This document shows, one piece after another, positions 1-7,439 of a stretch of DNA of 14,805 bases. The stretch's first letter is position 1. Every line of letters begins with the position of its first letter. The position numbers were made by a program, and so were the translations under genes. This DNA is from Oribacterium sp. GTDB lineage: Bacteria > Bacillota_A > Clostridia > Lachnospirales > Lachnospiraceae. Below the pieces are notes generated by a model. The model worked only from the letters and a program-made list of their open reading frames with translations. It was not told the origin of the DNA and searched no databases. The stretch lies in contig JAGAXP010000324.1 in the NCBI GenBank assembly GCA_017940955.1, forward strand, positions 1-14,805, in the 5' to 3' direction.

Positions 1-2334
1 CAGAACACCATCATTGATGACTGGATGGCAACTCAGAAGGTAACTGAGAAAAAGGACGCCAAGAGAGTTTATTATCTTTCAATGGAATTCCTCATGGGAA
101 GAGCTCTCGGCAACAACATTATAAATCTTTCCTGTCGTGATGAGATCAAGGAAGCCCTTGAGGAGCTGCATCTCGATCTTAATGCCATTGAGGATGAGGA
201 ACCTGACTGGGCTCTCGGAAACGGTGGTCTCGGAAGACTTGCAGCATGTTTCCTGGATTCCCTTGCAACTCTCGGATACTGGGCATGCGGATGCGGAATA
301 CGTTATAAATACGGTATGTTCAAGCAGCAGATTGTAAACGGCTATCAGAAGGAAGTACCTGATGACTGGCTCAAGGACGGTAATCCTTTTGAGCTTCGTC
401 GTGCAGAGCTTTCAAAGGAAGTTAAGTTCGGCGGCTGGGTAGAAGCTGTAAACCACAACGGAAAGCTTAAATTCGAGCAAAAGGGATACCAGTCAGTTAT
501 TGCAATTCCTTACGATACACCTGTAGTTGGTTACAACAATCATGTTGTAGACACTCTCCGTGTATGGGATGCTCAGGCAAAGGAAACCTTCCGTCTTGAC
601 GAATTTGATAAGGGAAATTATGAGGCTGCTGTTGAAAATGAAAACATGGCCCGTAACATAGTTGAGGTCCTTTATCCAAATGATAATCATTATGCAGGTA
701 AGGAGCTTCGTCTTCGCCAGCAGTATTTCTTTATTTCAGCTTCCGTACAGACAGCCGTAAAGGATTATGTTGACAGACACGACGGAGACATTAAGCACCT
801 CTATGAGAAGGTTGCATTCCAGTTAAATGATACACACCCTACAGTTGCGGTAGCAGAGCTTATGAGAGTTCTTATGGATGATTATGAGCTTTCATGGGAT
901 GAGGCATGGGAAATAACCAAAAAGACCTGTGCATATACAAACCATACCATCATGGCTGAGGCCCTTGAGAAGTGGCCTATCGAGCTTTTCTCAAAGCTTC
1001 TTCCACGTATCTATCAGATCGTTGAGGAGATCAACCGCCGCTTCTGTGAGTATATCCATGGTAAGTATCCTGAGAATGCTGAGCATAAAATCGCCAAAAT
1101 GGCTATCATTTATGACGGACAGGTTAAGATGGCTCACCTTGCCATCGTTGGCGGACATGCCGTAAACGGTGTTGCACAGCTTCATACAGAGATCCTCAAA
1201 AAGGAAACTCTCAAGGATTTCTATGAACTGTATCCTGAGAAGTTCTCAAGCAAGACAAACGGTATCACACAGCGCAGATGGCTTCTTCATGCGAATCCGG
1301 AGCTTGCCGCCTGGATAACAGATAAGATCGGTGATGGCTGGATCACAGATCTTTCCAAAATCCAGAAGCTTGCGGTTTATGCTGATGATGAAAAGTGTCA
1401 GGCTGAGTTCATGGCTATCAAGCGCCATAACAAAGAGCGTCTTGCAAAGTATATACTTGAGCACAATGGAGTTCAGGTTTCCACCGATGCCATCTTCGAT
1501 GTCATGGTAAAGAGGCTTCACGAGTATAAGAGACAGCTCCTTAACATACTTCATGTAATGTATGTTTACAATAAGCTTAAGGATCATCCGGAGATGAAGT
1601 TCCATCCTCATGTTTATATCTTTGGTGCAAAGGCAGCTGCAGGCTACAAGACTGCAAAGCTTACCATCAAGCTTATCAACAATGTTGCCAATGTAATAAA
1701 CAATGATGAGTCCATAAACGGAAAGATCAAGGTTGTTTTCATCGAGGATTACAGAGTATCCAATGCCGAGCTTATCATCCCGGCTGCAGATATTTCAGAG
1801 CAGATTTCAACAGCTTCAAAGGAGGCTTCCGGAACCTCAAACATGAAGCTTATGCTTAACGGTGCCCTTACACTCGGAACGATGGATGGTGCCAATGTTG
1901 AGATCGTTAAGGAAGTTGGTCATGAATATGCATTCACCTTTGGATTGTCATCTGATGAGGTTATCGCTCTTGAGCATAATCATCAGTACAACCCTATGGA
2001 GATCTTCAACCACAATCAGGAGATCAGAAGAGTCCTTATGCAGCTTGTAAACGGATATTATAGCCCTGAGAATCCTGAGCTGTTCCGCCCGCTTTATAAC
2101 TCACTTCTCAACACCCATGAGACAGATGTGGCTGACCGTTACTTCATACTTAAGGATTTCGCTGCATATGACGAAGCTCAGAGAAGAGCCTGCGAGCAGT
2201 ACGAGGATGAGTCCTGGTGGGCTAAGGCGGCAATTCTCAATACATCACATGCCGGTAAGTTCTCATCCGACAGAACTATAGAAGAGTATGTAGATGAGAT
2301 TTGGAAGCTTGACAGAATAAAGGTTAAGGTTTAA
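1..2334 (+). CDS. glgP: Glycogen/alpha-glucan phosphorylase, 5' end cut by window edge
   Basis: Family 35 (GT35) phosphorylase, which releases glucose 1-phosphate from the non-reducing ends of glycogen or maltodextrin in the cytoplasm. The frame is open from base 1, and the residues before the first visible Met continue the expected N-terminal helix, so that Met is internal and the true start lies upstream. 777 residues are visible; the family has about 800-830. Seen: the early YYLSMEFLMGRAL and NGGLGRLAACF blocks, the VKRLHEYKRQLLN block, and the PLP-site motif EASGTSNMKLMLNG, whose Lys (visible residue 616, codon 1846-1848) would carry the cofactor. The C-terminus WKLDRIKVKV is intact. Bacterial family members include both GlgP and MalP types, and sequence reading does not separate them firmly. 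It converges on an acetyltransferase gene across a shared terminator. No frameshift or missing block was noticed. Confidence 0.96.
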   Translation, partial: QNTIIDDWMATQKVTEKKDAKRVYYLSMEFLMGRALGNNIINLSCRDEIKEALEELHLDLNAIEDEEPDWALGNGGLGRLAACFLDSLATLGYWACGCGIRYKYGMFKQQIVNGYQKEVPDDWLKDGNPFELRRAELSKEVKFGGWVEAVNHNGKLKFEQKGYQSVIAIPYDTPVVGYNNHVVDTLRVWDAQAKETFRLDEFDKGNYEAAVENENMARNIVEVLYPNDNHYAGKELRLRQQYFFISASVQTAVKDYVDRHDGDIKHLYEKVAFQLNDTHPTVAVAELMRVLMDDYELSWDEAWEITKKTCAYTNHTIMAEALEKWPIELFSKLLPRIYQIVEEINRRFCEYIHGKYPENAEHKIAKMAIIYDGQVKMAHLAIVGGHAVNGVAQLHTEILKKETLKDFYELYPEKFSSKTNGITQRRWLLHANPELAAWITDKIGDGWITDLSKIQKLAVYADDEKCQAEFMAIKRHNKERLAKYILEHNGVQVSTDAIFDVMVKRLHEYKRQLLNILHVMYVYNKLKDHPEMKFHPHVYIFGAKAAAGYKTAKLTIKLINNVANVINNDESINGKIKVVFIEDYRVSNAELIIPAADISEQISTASKEASGTSNMKLMLNGALTLGTMDGANVEIVKEVGHEYAFTFGLSSDEVIALEHNHQYNPMEIFNHNQEIRRVLMQLVNGYYSPENPELFRPLYNSLLNTHETDVADRYFILKDFAAYDEAQRRACEQYEDESWWAKAAILNTSHAGKFSSDRTIEEYVDEIWKLDRIKVKV

Positions 2335-2352
2335 TGAACATTCAATGAGAAA

Positions 2353-2391
2353 AGCAACGGAGCAGGTAGCAAAACCACCTGCTCCGTTGCT
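2353..2391. terminator. Bidirectional stem-loop terminator between convergent genes
   Basis: A perfect 15-bp stem (2353-2367 with 2377-2391) encloses a 9-nt loop. It sits 18 bases after the glgP stop and 5 bases beyond the stop of the opposing acetyltransferase gene. On the - strand the stem is followed by TTTCTC, on the + strand only by TGATATTT, so the U-tract is modest both ways and stronger for -. The left arm shares 11 bases (AGCAACGGAGC) with the terminator at 9323-9354. Confidence 0.8.
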
Positions 2392-2396
2392 GATAT

Positions 2397-3269
2397 TTAC
2401 ACTATCATATATACAATTCTTTCGGTTTCAACATATCCGAGTTTTTCATATAGATTAAGTGCTATTACATTATTACTTGAGACCTGTAAAAGTATCTTTT
2501 TATACTTTCCGGGTTTTTCGTAGTTTTCCACAGCTTTCATAAGGGCTTTACCGTGACCTTTGCCCAAATACTTGTCATACACCAGGAGTCCGTACAGATA
2601 AAGGGTTTCTTTATCATAGCCTGTGAGATGGACCTCTCCGTATTTATCGCAAAGCTCATCCCCCGGATCAGCTATGGGACGCTTAAGAACCTTTTCCATA
2701 AGAAGTTCATCATAAAGATGTTCTGCCCCTATAGCCATCAGCGTTTCATAGGTATCCGGTGCAATGAACGGAACCGGTGCTTTGATCTTAAAATCATCTT
2801 CCTGATTCTGCCCAACTGATTCACCACAGGCTTCAATCTCAAAAGAATTACATTCCTTATCCGTATCATCTTCAGAACCAAAGCTTATATGTTCATACGA
2901 GGAATCATCAAAACCGAATAAAGGCTTCTTTATCATGAATTTTATCTTTACGTCCCGGAAATCATCCCTCAGGCTGTTATAGCACATGGAAAAGAAGCCT
3001 ATTCCCCTCATGACGGGATGGGTAAAGGCTTCTACCTCTATCACCTTTTTCTCTTCCACAGTCTCACCGAGAAAGTAGCCTGACAGAACAGCAATAAGCT
3101 CAGAATCAATTCCGCTTTCTTCCTTGTCATCATTTCTGACAATATAATAAAAATCCCCGTCCAGATCGGTATCATAGTTCGTATGATCTGCGAGATTACA
3201 AACATTTACAAGCTCACATACAGCGGCTCTGTCCATATCTTCCAATTCTTTAAATAATTCAGCTTCCAT
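2397..3269 (-). CDS. Tandem-domain GNAT family N-acetyltransferase
   Basis: A 290-residue cytoplasmic protein that would transfer an acetyl group from acetyl-CoA to an unknown acceptor. The C-terminal half is a clear GNAT domain: the acetyl-CoA loop YLGKGHGKAL (about 234-243) and the motif-B region NNVIALNLYEKLGY (266-279). The N-terminal half looks like a second, degenerate GNAT fold, with THPVMRGIGFF at about 83-93 in the usual acetyl-CoA loop place but lacking a full R/Q-x-x-G-x-G/A signature. An acidic linker (about 128-155) joins them. The start is uncertain: the Met at 3269 has no visible Shine-Dalgarno and lies 7 bases from a TATAAT box, whereas Met12 (3236) has a weak GGAAG ahead of it. 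Single-gene unit, divergent from the operon starting at 3481. The substrate cannot be told. Confidence 0.85.
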   Translation of the reverse strand: MEAELFKELEDMDRAAVCELVNVCNLADHTNYDTDLDGDFYYIVRNDDKEESGIDSELIAVLSGYFLGETVEEKKVIEVEAFTHPVMRGIGFFSMCYNSLRDDFRDVKIKFMIKKPLFGFDDSSYEHISFGSEDDTDKECNSFEIEACGESVGQNQEDDFKIKAPVPFIAPDTYETLMAIGAEHLYDELLMEKVLKRPIADPGDELCDKYGEVHLTGYDKETLYLYGLLVYDKYLGKGHGKALMKAVENYEKPGKYKKILLQVSSNNVIALNLYEKLGYVETERIVYMIV

Positions 3270-3276
3270 GGTGAGA

Positions 3277-3282
3277 ATTATA
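3277..3282 (-). promoter_or_regulatory. -10 box (TATAAT) for the GNAT gene
   Basis: Read on the - strand, TATAAT ends 7 bases before the first ATG of the acetyltransferase gene. The -35 region 17-18 bases upstream (TGGTTT or CTGGTT) matches the consensus poorly. If used, transcription would begin at or next to that ATG, giving a leaderless message or making Met12 the working start. Confidence 0.5.
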
Positions 3283-3339
3283 ACAAAACAGATAATAAAA
3301 AACCAGTGAATTCCATCATTCCTGTAACCGTTCAGCTTA

Positions 3340-3349
3340 CTCCGTCCCC
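3340..3349 (-). repeat. Solo GGGGACGGAG motif, possible REP-like remnant
   Basis: The - strand reads GGGGACGGAGTAA here, in the divergent spacer between the GNAT gene and the next operon. The same ten bases occur on the + strand just after livF (14533-14542). GGGGACGG-type ends are, to my recollection, common in dispersed palindromic repeats of clostridial genomes. Only a half element is present, and chance is possible. Confidence 0.3.
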
Positions 3350-3413
3350 AGAAACCACAGGCTGAACTGTCACACCTTCTTTAAGGTTCTGTTGCCTTCA
3401 AAATCATCATTTT

Positions 3414-3442
3414 TTGACACCTACAGCCCATTATGATAAAAT
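3414..3442 (+). promoter_or_regulatory. Strong sigma-A type promoter of the 3481-8980 operon
   Basis: A perfect -35 box TTGACA (3414-3419), a 17-base spacer, and TAAAAT (3437-3442) preceded by TG at 3434-3435, an extended -10. The expected start of transcription is near 3449, giving a leader of about 30 bases before the ATG at 3481. A possible ATG at 3433 falls inside this -10 element, which rules it out as the start of the first gene. Confidence 0.85.
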
Positions 3443-3480
3443 ACATAAGCCTTTATAGAAATCAGATAAAAGGAGATATC

Positions 3481-3630
3481 ATGGAGAAGATATACAAAAC
3501 TATGAGAGATACCGGAGCAGGCTCAATAGCTCTCGGAATAGTGATCCTTGTTGCGGGAATTACAGTAGGCATTATTTCAATCATCAACGGAACCATACTT
3601 TTAAAGCGTAAGAACGAACTCACTTTCTAA
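3481..3630 (+). CDS. Small one-helix membrane protein, 49 residues
   Basis: Function unknown. The protein has a short charged N-terminus (MEKIYKTMRDTGAG), one hydrophobic segment at about 14-41 rich in Ile, Val and Gly, and a basic tail ending KRKNELTF. The start at 3481 is chosen because AAAAGGAG lies just ahead (3468-3475) and because the in-frame ATG at 3433 lies in the promoter. It is the first gene of the operon and is followed two bases after its stop by the VanZ-like gene, which lacks its own ribosome binding site, so the two are probably translationally coupled. Similar one-helix peptides occur in Lachnospiraceae, to my recollection, without a known role. Confidence 0.75.
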   Translation: MEKIYKTMRDTGAGSIALGIVILVAGITVGIISIINGTILLKRKNELTF

Positions 3631-3632
3631 AA

Positions 3633-4136
3633 ATGGCAAAGCATTCAACCAGAAACCAGAAGATTGGTTGGATCCTTTTCGTACTTTATCTGGCTGCTCT
3701 TCTTTATCTCATGTTTTTCTCTGAGATGGAACAGAGAGGAGTAGGCGCAAAAACAGAATACACCTATAATCTCACACCCTTTGTAGAGATCAGCAGATAC
3801 CTTTTTTCCGGAAAGCAGATAGGGCTGAGAGGAGTTTTACTGAACCTATACGGAAACATTCTCGGCTTTATGCCCTTTGGTTTTATATTGGGTGTGATCA
3901 GCTCAAGATGCAGGGAGCATTGGTACAATGCCGTGATCTGTACTTATCTCCTGAGCTTCGGTATCGAGATGATCCAGCTTGTACTGCGTGCAGGAAGCTG
4001 TGATGTGGACGATATCATACTTAATACTCTGGGAGGCACTTTAGGTTATGCTGTTTTCTGTTTTGTGCAGCACATAAGAAAAGTAAATTATTTTAAACGT
4101 CATCCGGAAAGACGTCATGGATCCAGAGGCATTTAG
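3633..4136 (+). CDS. VanZ-like integral membrane protein
   Basis: A 167-residue membrane protein of the VanZ family, named for the teicoplanin-resistance protein VanZ; the biochemical role of the family is not settled. Four membrane segments are visible at about 11-29, 67-90, 97-118 and 126-147. Family-type conserved spots: NILGFMPFGF (75-84) in segment two, the Glu112/Gln115 pair in FGIEMIQL, and the acidic DVDDIILNTLGG block (124-135) before the last helix. The C-terminal tail (148-167) is basic and likely cytoplasmic. It starts two bases after the preceding stop with no evident Shine-Dalgarno, suggesting reinitiation. Nothing nearby indicates a glycopeptide-resistance cluster (no vanHAX), so this is more likely a housekeeping envelope relative than a resistance gene. 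Confidence 0.85.
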   Translation: MAKHSTRNQKIGWILFVLYLAALLYLMFFSEMEQRGVGAKTEYTYNLTPFVEISRYLFSGKQIGLRGVLLNLYGNILGFMPFGFILGVISSRCREHWYNAVICTYLLSFGIEMIQLVLRAGSCDVDDIILNTLGGTLGYAVFCFVQHIRKVNYFKRHPERRHGSRGI

Positions 4137-4456
4137 TGGCTAATAAAAAAAGATATAATTATATACGTAAAAAGATTGTACCCGGTACGTGGTTCAGAGT
4201 GATGACCGCCATAATATCCTTTGTTTTACTTGTGTCCTGTATCGTGATCTCCACTTGTATGGAGGGACAGGGACCATTGTTTGTAGGCGCCCTGGGCATA
4301 AGTTCCATCATTATGGCTGTTTATACAGTTTTTAATTCCATGGTTTTTGAAAAGGATCCCGAGTGCAATTACATACCTTTACACGTTGCAGGTATCGCAG
4401 CAGGAATCATAGTGATCCTATGGGTCATCCTGCTTCTTTTAGGTTTGTTTTTTTGA
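4136..4456 (+). CDS. Small three-helix membrane protein, unknown function
   Basis: A 106-residue protein starting at a GTG that shares a base with the VanZ stop (TAGTG). The AGAGG at 4125-4129, six bases ahead, supports this start. The basic N-terminus (MANKKRYNYIRKK) is followed by hydrophobic segments at about 22-41, 46-68 and 83-105, with a short polar link FEKDPECNY (71-79). It resembles uncharacterised small membrane proteins of Clostridia, but I cannot name the family with certainty. Its coupling to the VanZ-like gene suggests that the two, perhaps with the 49-residue peptide, act together in the membrane. Confidence 0.75.
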   Translation: MANKKRYNYIRKKIVPGTWFRVMTAIISFVLLVSCIVISTCMEGQGPLFVGALGISSIIMAVYTVFNSMVFEKDPECNYIPLHVAGIAAGIIVILWVILLLLGLFF

Positions 4457-4462
4457 GGTAAT

Positions 4463-6550
4463 ATGGAACGATATAACGATGCTATAGAGCGCATCAGAGA
4501 AATCCCGGAAGAAAAGGCTGTGCCGGAAACTTTCCGGGATTATTTCATAACATGCGCAAGATTCATCATAATGCTTGATGATTTTATAAAAGAAACTGAA
4601 CATACAGATCTGTCCGGATATTCCTTTTCGGAAGACAGCCATGCCGATGGCGGCGGAAGCATTGACCTTCGTGAGTGGAATCGGCTGCTGTATGAGGATA
4701 TGGTAAGGGATTATGAGAACTCCTACCTTAATCCGGCTTACGCTGAAAAGAAGCTTTCCCCCTATGGAAATATCCTTTCGGTGCTTCTCATGGAAATCGA
4801 GAACCTTATTCAGAGTGCCTATGAGAAGGATCTTATTGATATAACAAATGTCCTGGAAACCTTTATTCAGGTATATTGCCTTTTCACCTCTGATTATAGA
4901 GCTTCAGAGGTTAATGCTGACGCACAGACACTTCCCGAGGTTCAGACAGTAAAGGATGTTCTGTATTCCTATGCTTATGATTACTCCATGGACTTCCTGA
5001 AGAAGCAGATGGACGGACAGTTTACAGCTTCAGATACCTATACAAAAAAAGTCCTGTCATCTCATGATTTTAAAAACGTTGATGACATATATCTTTACGG
5101 AGCTTATATATCAGATACAGCATACAAAACAGCAGAGTTTACCGCTTCTCTTACAGATGAAGAGGTGGACCGTATGGCTTACACCTGGTACAAAGGCTTC
5201 AAAAACGGATTTTTGAGCCAGGGAAAGCCTTATGATAAAAAATCTCTTATTGAGTTTAGATTCCATATAGGTTTCGAAAGAGTGGTAAAACGTGCAGCGG
5301 AGTACTTTAAGGAAGATGGTTATGATTACACTGTTCCGGTGAGATCCTCTCACTTCCTTACCAGATCTCCCCAGGGAGCCGGCTTCCTTTATGAGAGCCC
5401 CAACCGGCAGATGGACTATGATCACAGCTATGATCTTTCTCTTGTAATGGGAGATCGCATATCATCCCGTATGCTTGAGGAAACGGATCAGATATTCCGT
5501 TCCTATGATTCGGAGATAAAACGTTATGCCGGGCCCGTTGTTATGGAAACCTTTGGAGAGCCCGGGTTCGAGCCCGTGGAGAAGTCCGAGAAGCTAAGCT
5601 TCAATGATCATCAGAAGGAGGTTTACGGAAAATACAGAAGTGACCTCCAGAATACCGTATATAAATATATAGATGCCGAGGAACGTTCCTTCACCATCAT
5701 TGCATGGCCCCTGCCTACCATCGGTCCTGATTTTCAGGAAATCTTCCGTGAGACAATTGCCATCAACACTTTGTCTTCGGAAACCTATATGCCGGTACAG
5801 GCAAAGCTTATAGATGCTCTTGATAAAGCTGATTACGTGCTTGTAAAAGGCCGTGGTAATGATACTGACATGAAGGTGATGCTTCACCCTCTTAAAGATC
5901 CTGAGAAACAGTCAAACTTTGAAAACTGTCTGTCCGATGTAAACATTCCTCTCGGAGAGGTATTTACATCTCCTGTACTTACAGGTACAGAAGGTATACT
6001 GAATGTTAAATCGGTATTTATAGGCGGCATACAATTCCATGACCTAAGGATAGTTTTCGAAAACGGAAGAGTGACTGATTACAGCTGTAAAAACTTTGAG
6101 GATCAGGAAGCCTCAAGAGCACTTATCCGACGCGTGATCTTCGGAGAGAAGGAAAACCTTCCCATAGGAGAATTCGCCATCGGAACAAACACACTTGCTT
6201 ACAAGATGGTCGATAAATACGGGATCGGTGCAAGGATGCCCATCCTCATTGCAGAAAAAACAGGGCCTCATTTTGCCGTTGGCGATACCTGTTACTCCTT
6301 TATTGAGGAAATGCATCTGTTTAACCCTGACGGAAAAGAGCTCATTGCCAAAGACAACGAGTGCTCCATCCTCAGAAAAACAAATCCCGATAAAGCATAT
6401 TTTGCCGTTCATACGGATATAACAATCCCGTATCATGAACTTGAGTCCATAGAGGCTGTTACCGGTCAGGGCGAACACATCTCCATCATTTCCGGCGGAC
6501 GATTCGTTCTTGACGGCACGGAGGTACTTAATGCTTCACTTGACGCTTAA
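4463..6550 (+). CDS. M29-type metallo-aminopeptidase with ~245-residue N-terminal extension
   Basis: A 695-residue, probably cytoplasmic, metal-dependent aminopeptidase releasing N-terminal residues from peptides. The C-terminal ~450 residues carry the M29 (AmpS/AmpT/PepS) hallmarks in order: GEVFTSPVLTGTEG with Glu499, IGEFAIGTN with Glu570, GPHFAVG with His603 and a following Tyr611, and HTDI with His650/Asp652. These correspond to the five known metal ligands (two Glu, two His, one Asp) and the catalytic Tyr of the family, with similar spacing. Family members are usually about 400-415 residues; the first ~245 residues here are extra, mostly helical and polar, with no recognised motif and no signal peptide. 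The start follows TGAGGT, overlapping the stop of the preceding gene. The 3' end overlaps the glycosylase gene by 20 bases. Confidence 0.88.
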   Translation: MERYNDAIERIREIPEEKAVPETFRDYFITCARFIIMLDDFIKETEHTDLSGYSFSEDSHADGGGSIDLREWNRLLYEDMVRDYENSYLNPAYAEKKLSPYGNILSVLLMEIENLIQSAYEKDLIDITNVLETFIQVYCLFTSDYRASEVNADAQTLPEVQTVKDVLYSYAYDYSMDFLKKQMDGQFTASDTYTKKVLSSHDFKNVDDIYLYGAYISDTAYKTAEFTASLTDEEVDRMAYTWYKGFKNGFLSQGKPYDKKSLIEFRFHIGFERVVKRAAEYFKEDGYDYTVPVRSSHFLTRSPQGAGFLYESPNRQMDYDHSYDLSLVMGDRISSRMLEETDQIFRSYDSEIKRYAGPVVMETFGEPGFEPVEKSEKLSFNDHQKEVYGKYRSDLQNTVYKYIDAEERSFTIIAWPLPTIGPDFQEIFRETIAINTLSSETYMPVQAKLIDALDKADYVLVKGRGNDTDMKVMLHPLKDPEKQSNFENCLSDVNIPLGEVFTSPVLTGTEGILNVKSVFIGGIQFHDLRIVFENGRVTDYSCKNFEDQEASRALIRRVIFGEKENLPIGEFAIGTNTLAYKMVDKYGIGARMPILIAEKTGPHFAVGDTCYSFIEEMHLFNPDGKELIAKDNECSILRKTNPDKAYFAVHTDITIPYHELESIEAVTGQGEHISIISGGRFVLDGTEVLNASLDA

Positions 6551-7439
6551 AGATTTTGATCTGACTGCCATAGCAGAATCGGGCCAATGTTTCCGCATGA
6601 CGCCCGTGGGAAACATTAACGAAAAATATCCCGTATATAAAATCGTAGCCTCAGGCAAATGTCTTCTTATCTCAAGAAACCCTGAAGGTGACCGGGATTC
6701 GTATCTGGCAGGCTGCACCGAATCTGAGTGGGAGGAATATTATAAACATTATTTCGATCTCACAACGGATTACGAAAGCTACAGAAGCTATGCAGATCCT
6801 TCGGACGAATTTCTGAAATCCTGCATGGTTTATGGAACAGGCATCCGTATACTTAATCAGGATCCCTGGGAAATGCTCATAAGCTTTATCATTTCTCAGA
6901 GAAAATCCGTTCCTGCCATACGTACAACAGTAGAAAAGCTTTGTGCTCTTTCGGGAGAGGAATGCTTTATCGACAGCTCCGAGTGGCATGTATTAGCCCC
7001 GGAAATACCGGAAAAAACAACCTTTTATCCATTCCCGGATGCAGAGACTCTGGCAGGACTTGATGATAGGGAGATAGGCTTCACCGGAACGGGCTACCGT
7101 ACCGGTTACATAATGGAAGCCGCGAGGAAGGTGACCACAGGAGAGATTGACCTTAAAACACTTTCCGAAGCCTCTGATGAAATTCTCCTGGAAGAACTTT
7201 TGAAGATCCGCGGAGTCGGTATAAAGGTCGCCTCCTGTACAGCACTTTTCGGATTTCACAGATTATCCCTTTGTCCGGAGGATGTGTGGATGAAGAGAGT
7301 AAAAGAGCAGTTTTACAGAGGCACCTGGCCGGAAAGCTATAAACCGGTCCTCGGAGTGCTCCAGCAATACATGTTTTACTATGCAAGACTTGAACATGAA
7401 AAAGACAAAATAAAAAGAACCGGAAGAGAGAACCAATGA
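6531..7439 (+). CDS. 8-oxoguanine DNA glycosylase/AP lyase, OGG1-like
   Basis: A 302-residue bifunctional base-excision repair enzyme, expected to remove 8-oxoguanine paired with C and nick the abasic site. The N-terminal OGG domain carries ESGQCFRM (16-23). The HhH-GPD core includes DPWEMLISFIISQ, the hairpin LKIRGVGIKVASC with catalytic Lys232, and PEDVW with Asp251. The Lys-to-Asp distance of 19 equals that of human OGG1 (Lys249/Asp268). The ATG at 6531 is preferred over an in-frame TTG at 6510 because GGAGG (6520-6524) sits six bases ahead and the protein then begins at the conserved domain. It overlaps the M29 gene by 20 bases and the carboxypeptidase gene by 4 (ATGA). An AlkA-type alkylbase glycosylase is the alternative, but GQCFR and the GVGIK lysine favour OGG. 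Confidence 0.9.
   Translation: MLHLTLKDFDLTAIAESGQCFRMTPVGNINEKYPVYKIVASGKCLLISRNPEGDRDSYLAGCTESEWEEYYKHYFDLTTDYESYRSYADPSDEFLKSCMVYGTGIRILNQDPWEMLISFIISQRKSVPAIRTTVEKLCALSGEECFIDSSEWHVLAPEIPEKTTFYPFPDAETLAGLDDREIGFTGTGYRTGYIMEAARKVTTGEIDLKTLSEASDEILLEELLKIRGVGIKVASCTALFGFHRLSLCPEDVWMKRVKEQFYRGTWPESYKPVLGVLQQYMFYYARLEHEKDKIKRTGRENQ

Noticed and set aside
1246..1611. 121-residue reading frame on - inside glgP
   Set aside because: It is antisense to strongly conserved phosphorylase sequence, with no ribosome binding site and no recognisable protein features.
3330..3367. Inverted pair GTTCAGC/GCTGAAC in the divergent spacer
   Set aside because: Seven bases separated by 24, with no T run and not aligned with either promoter box; could be chance or part of a decayed repeat.
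3633..4136. VanZ-like gene as part of a glycopeptide-resistance cluster
   Set aside because: No vanH/A/X/S/R neighbours are present; VanZ-family proteins are common in Firmicutes outside resistance clusters.
6510..6530. Earlier TTG start for the OGG-type glycosylase
   Set aside because: No Shine-Dalgarno for the TTG; GGAGG at 6520-6524 fits ATG 6531, which begins right at the conserved domain.
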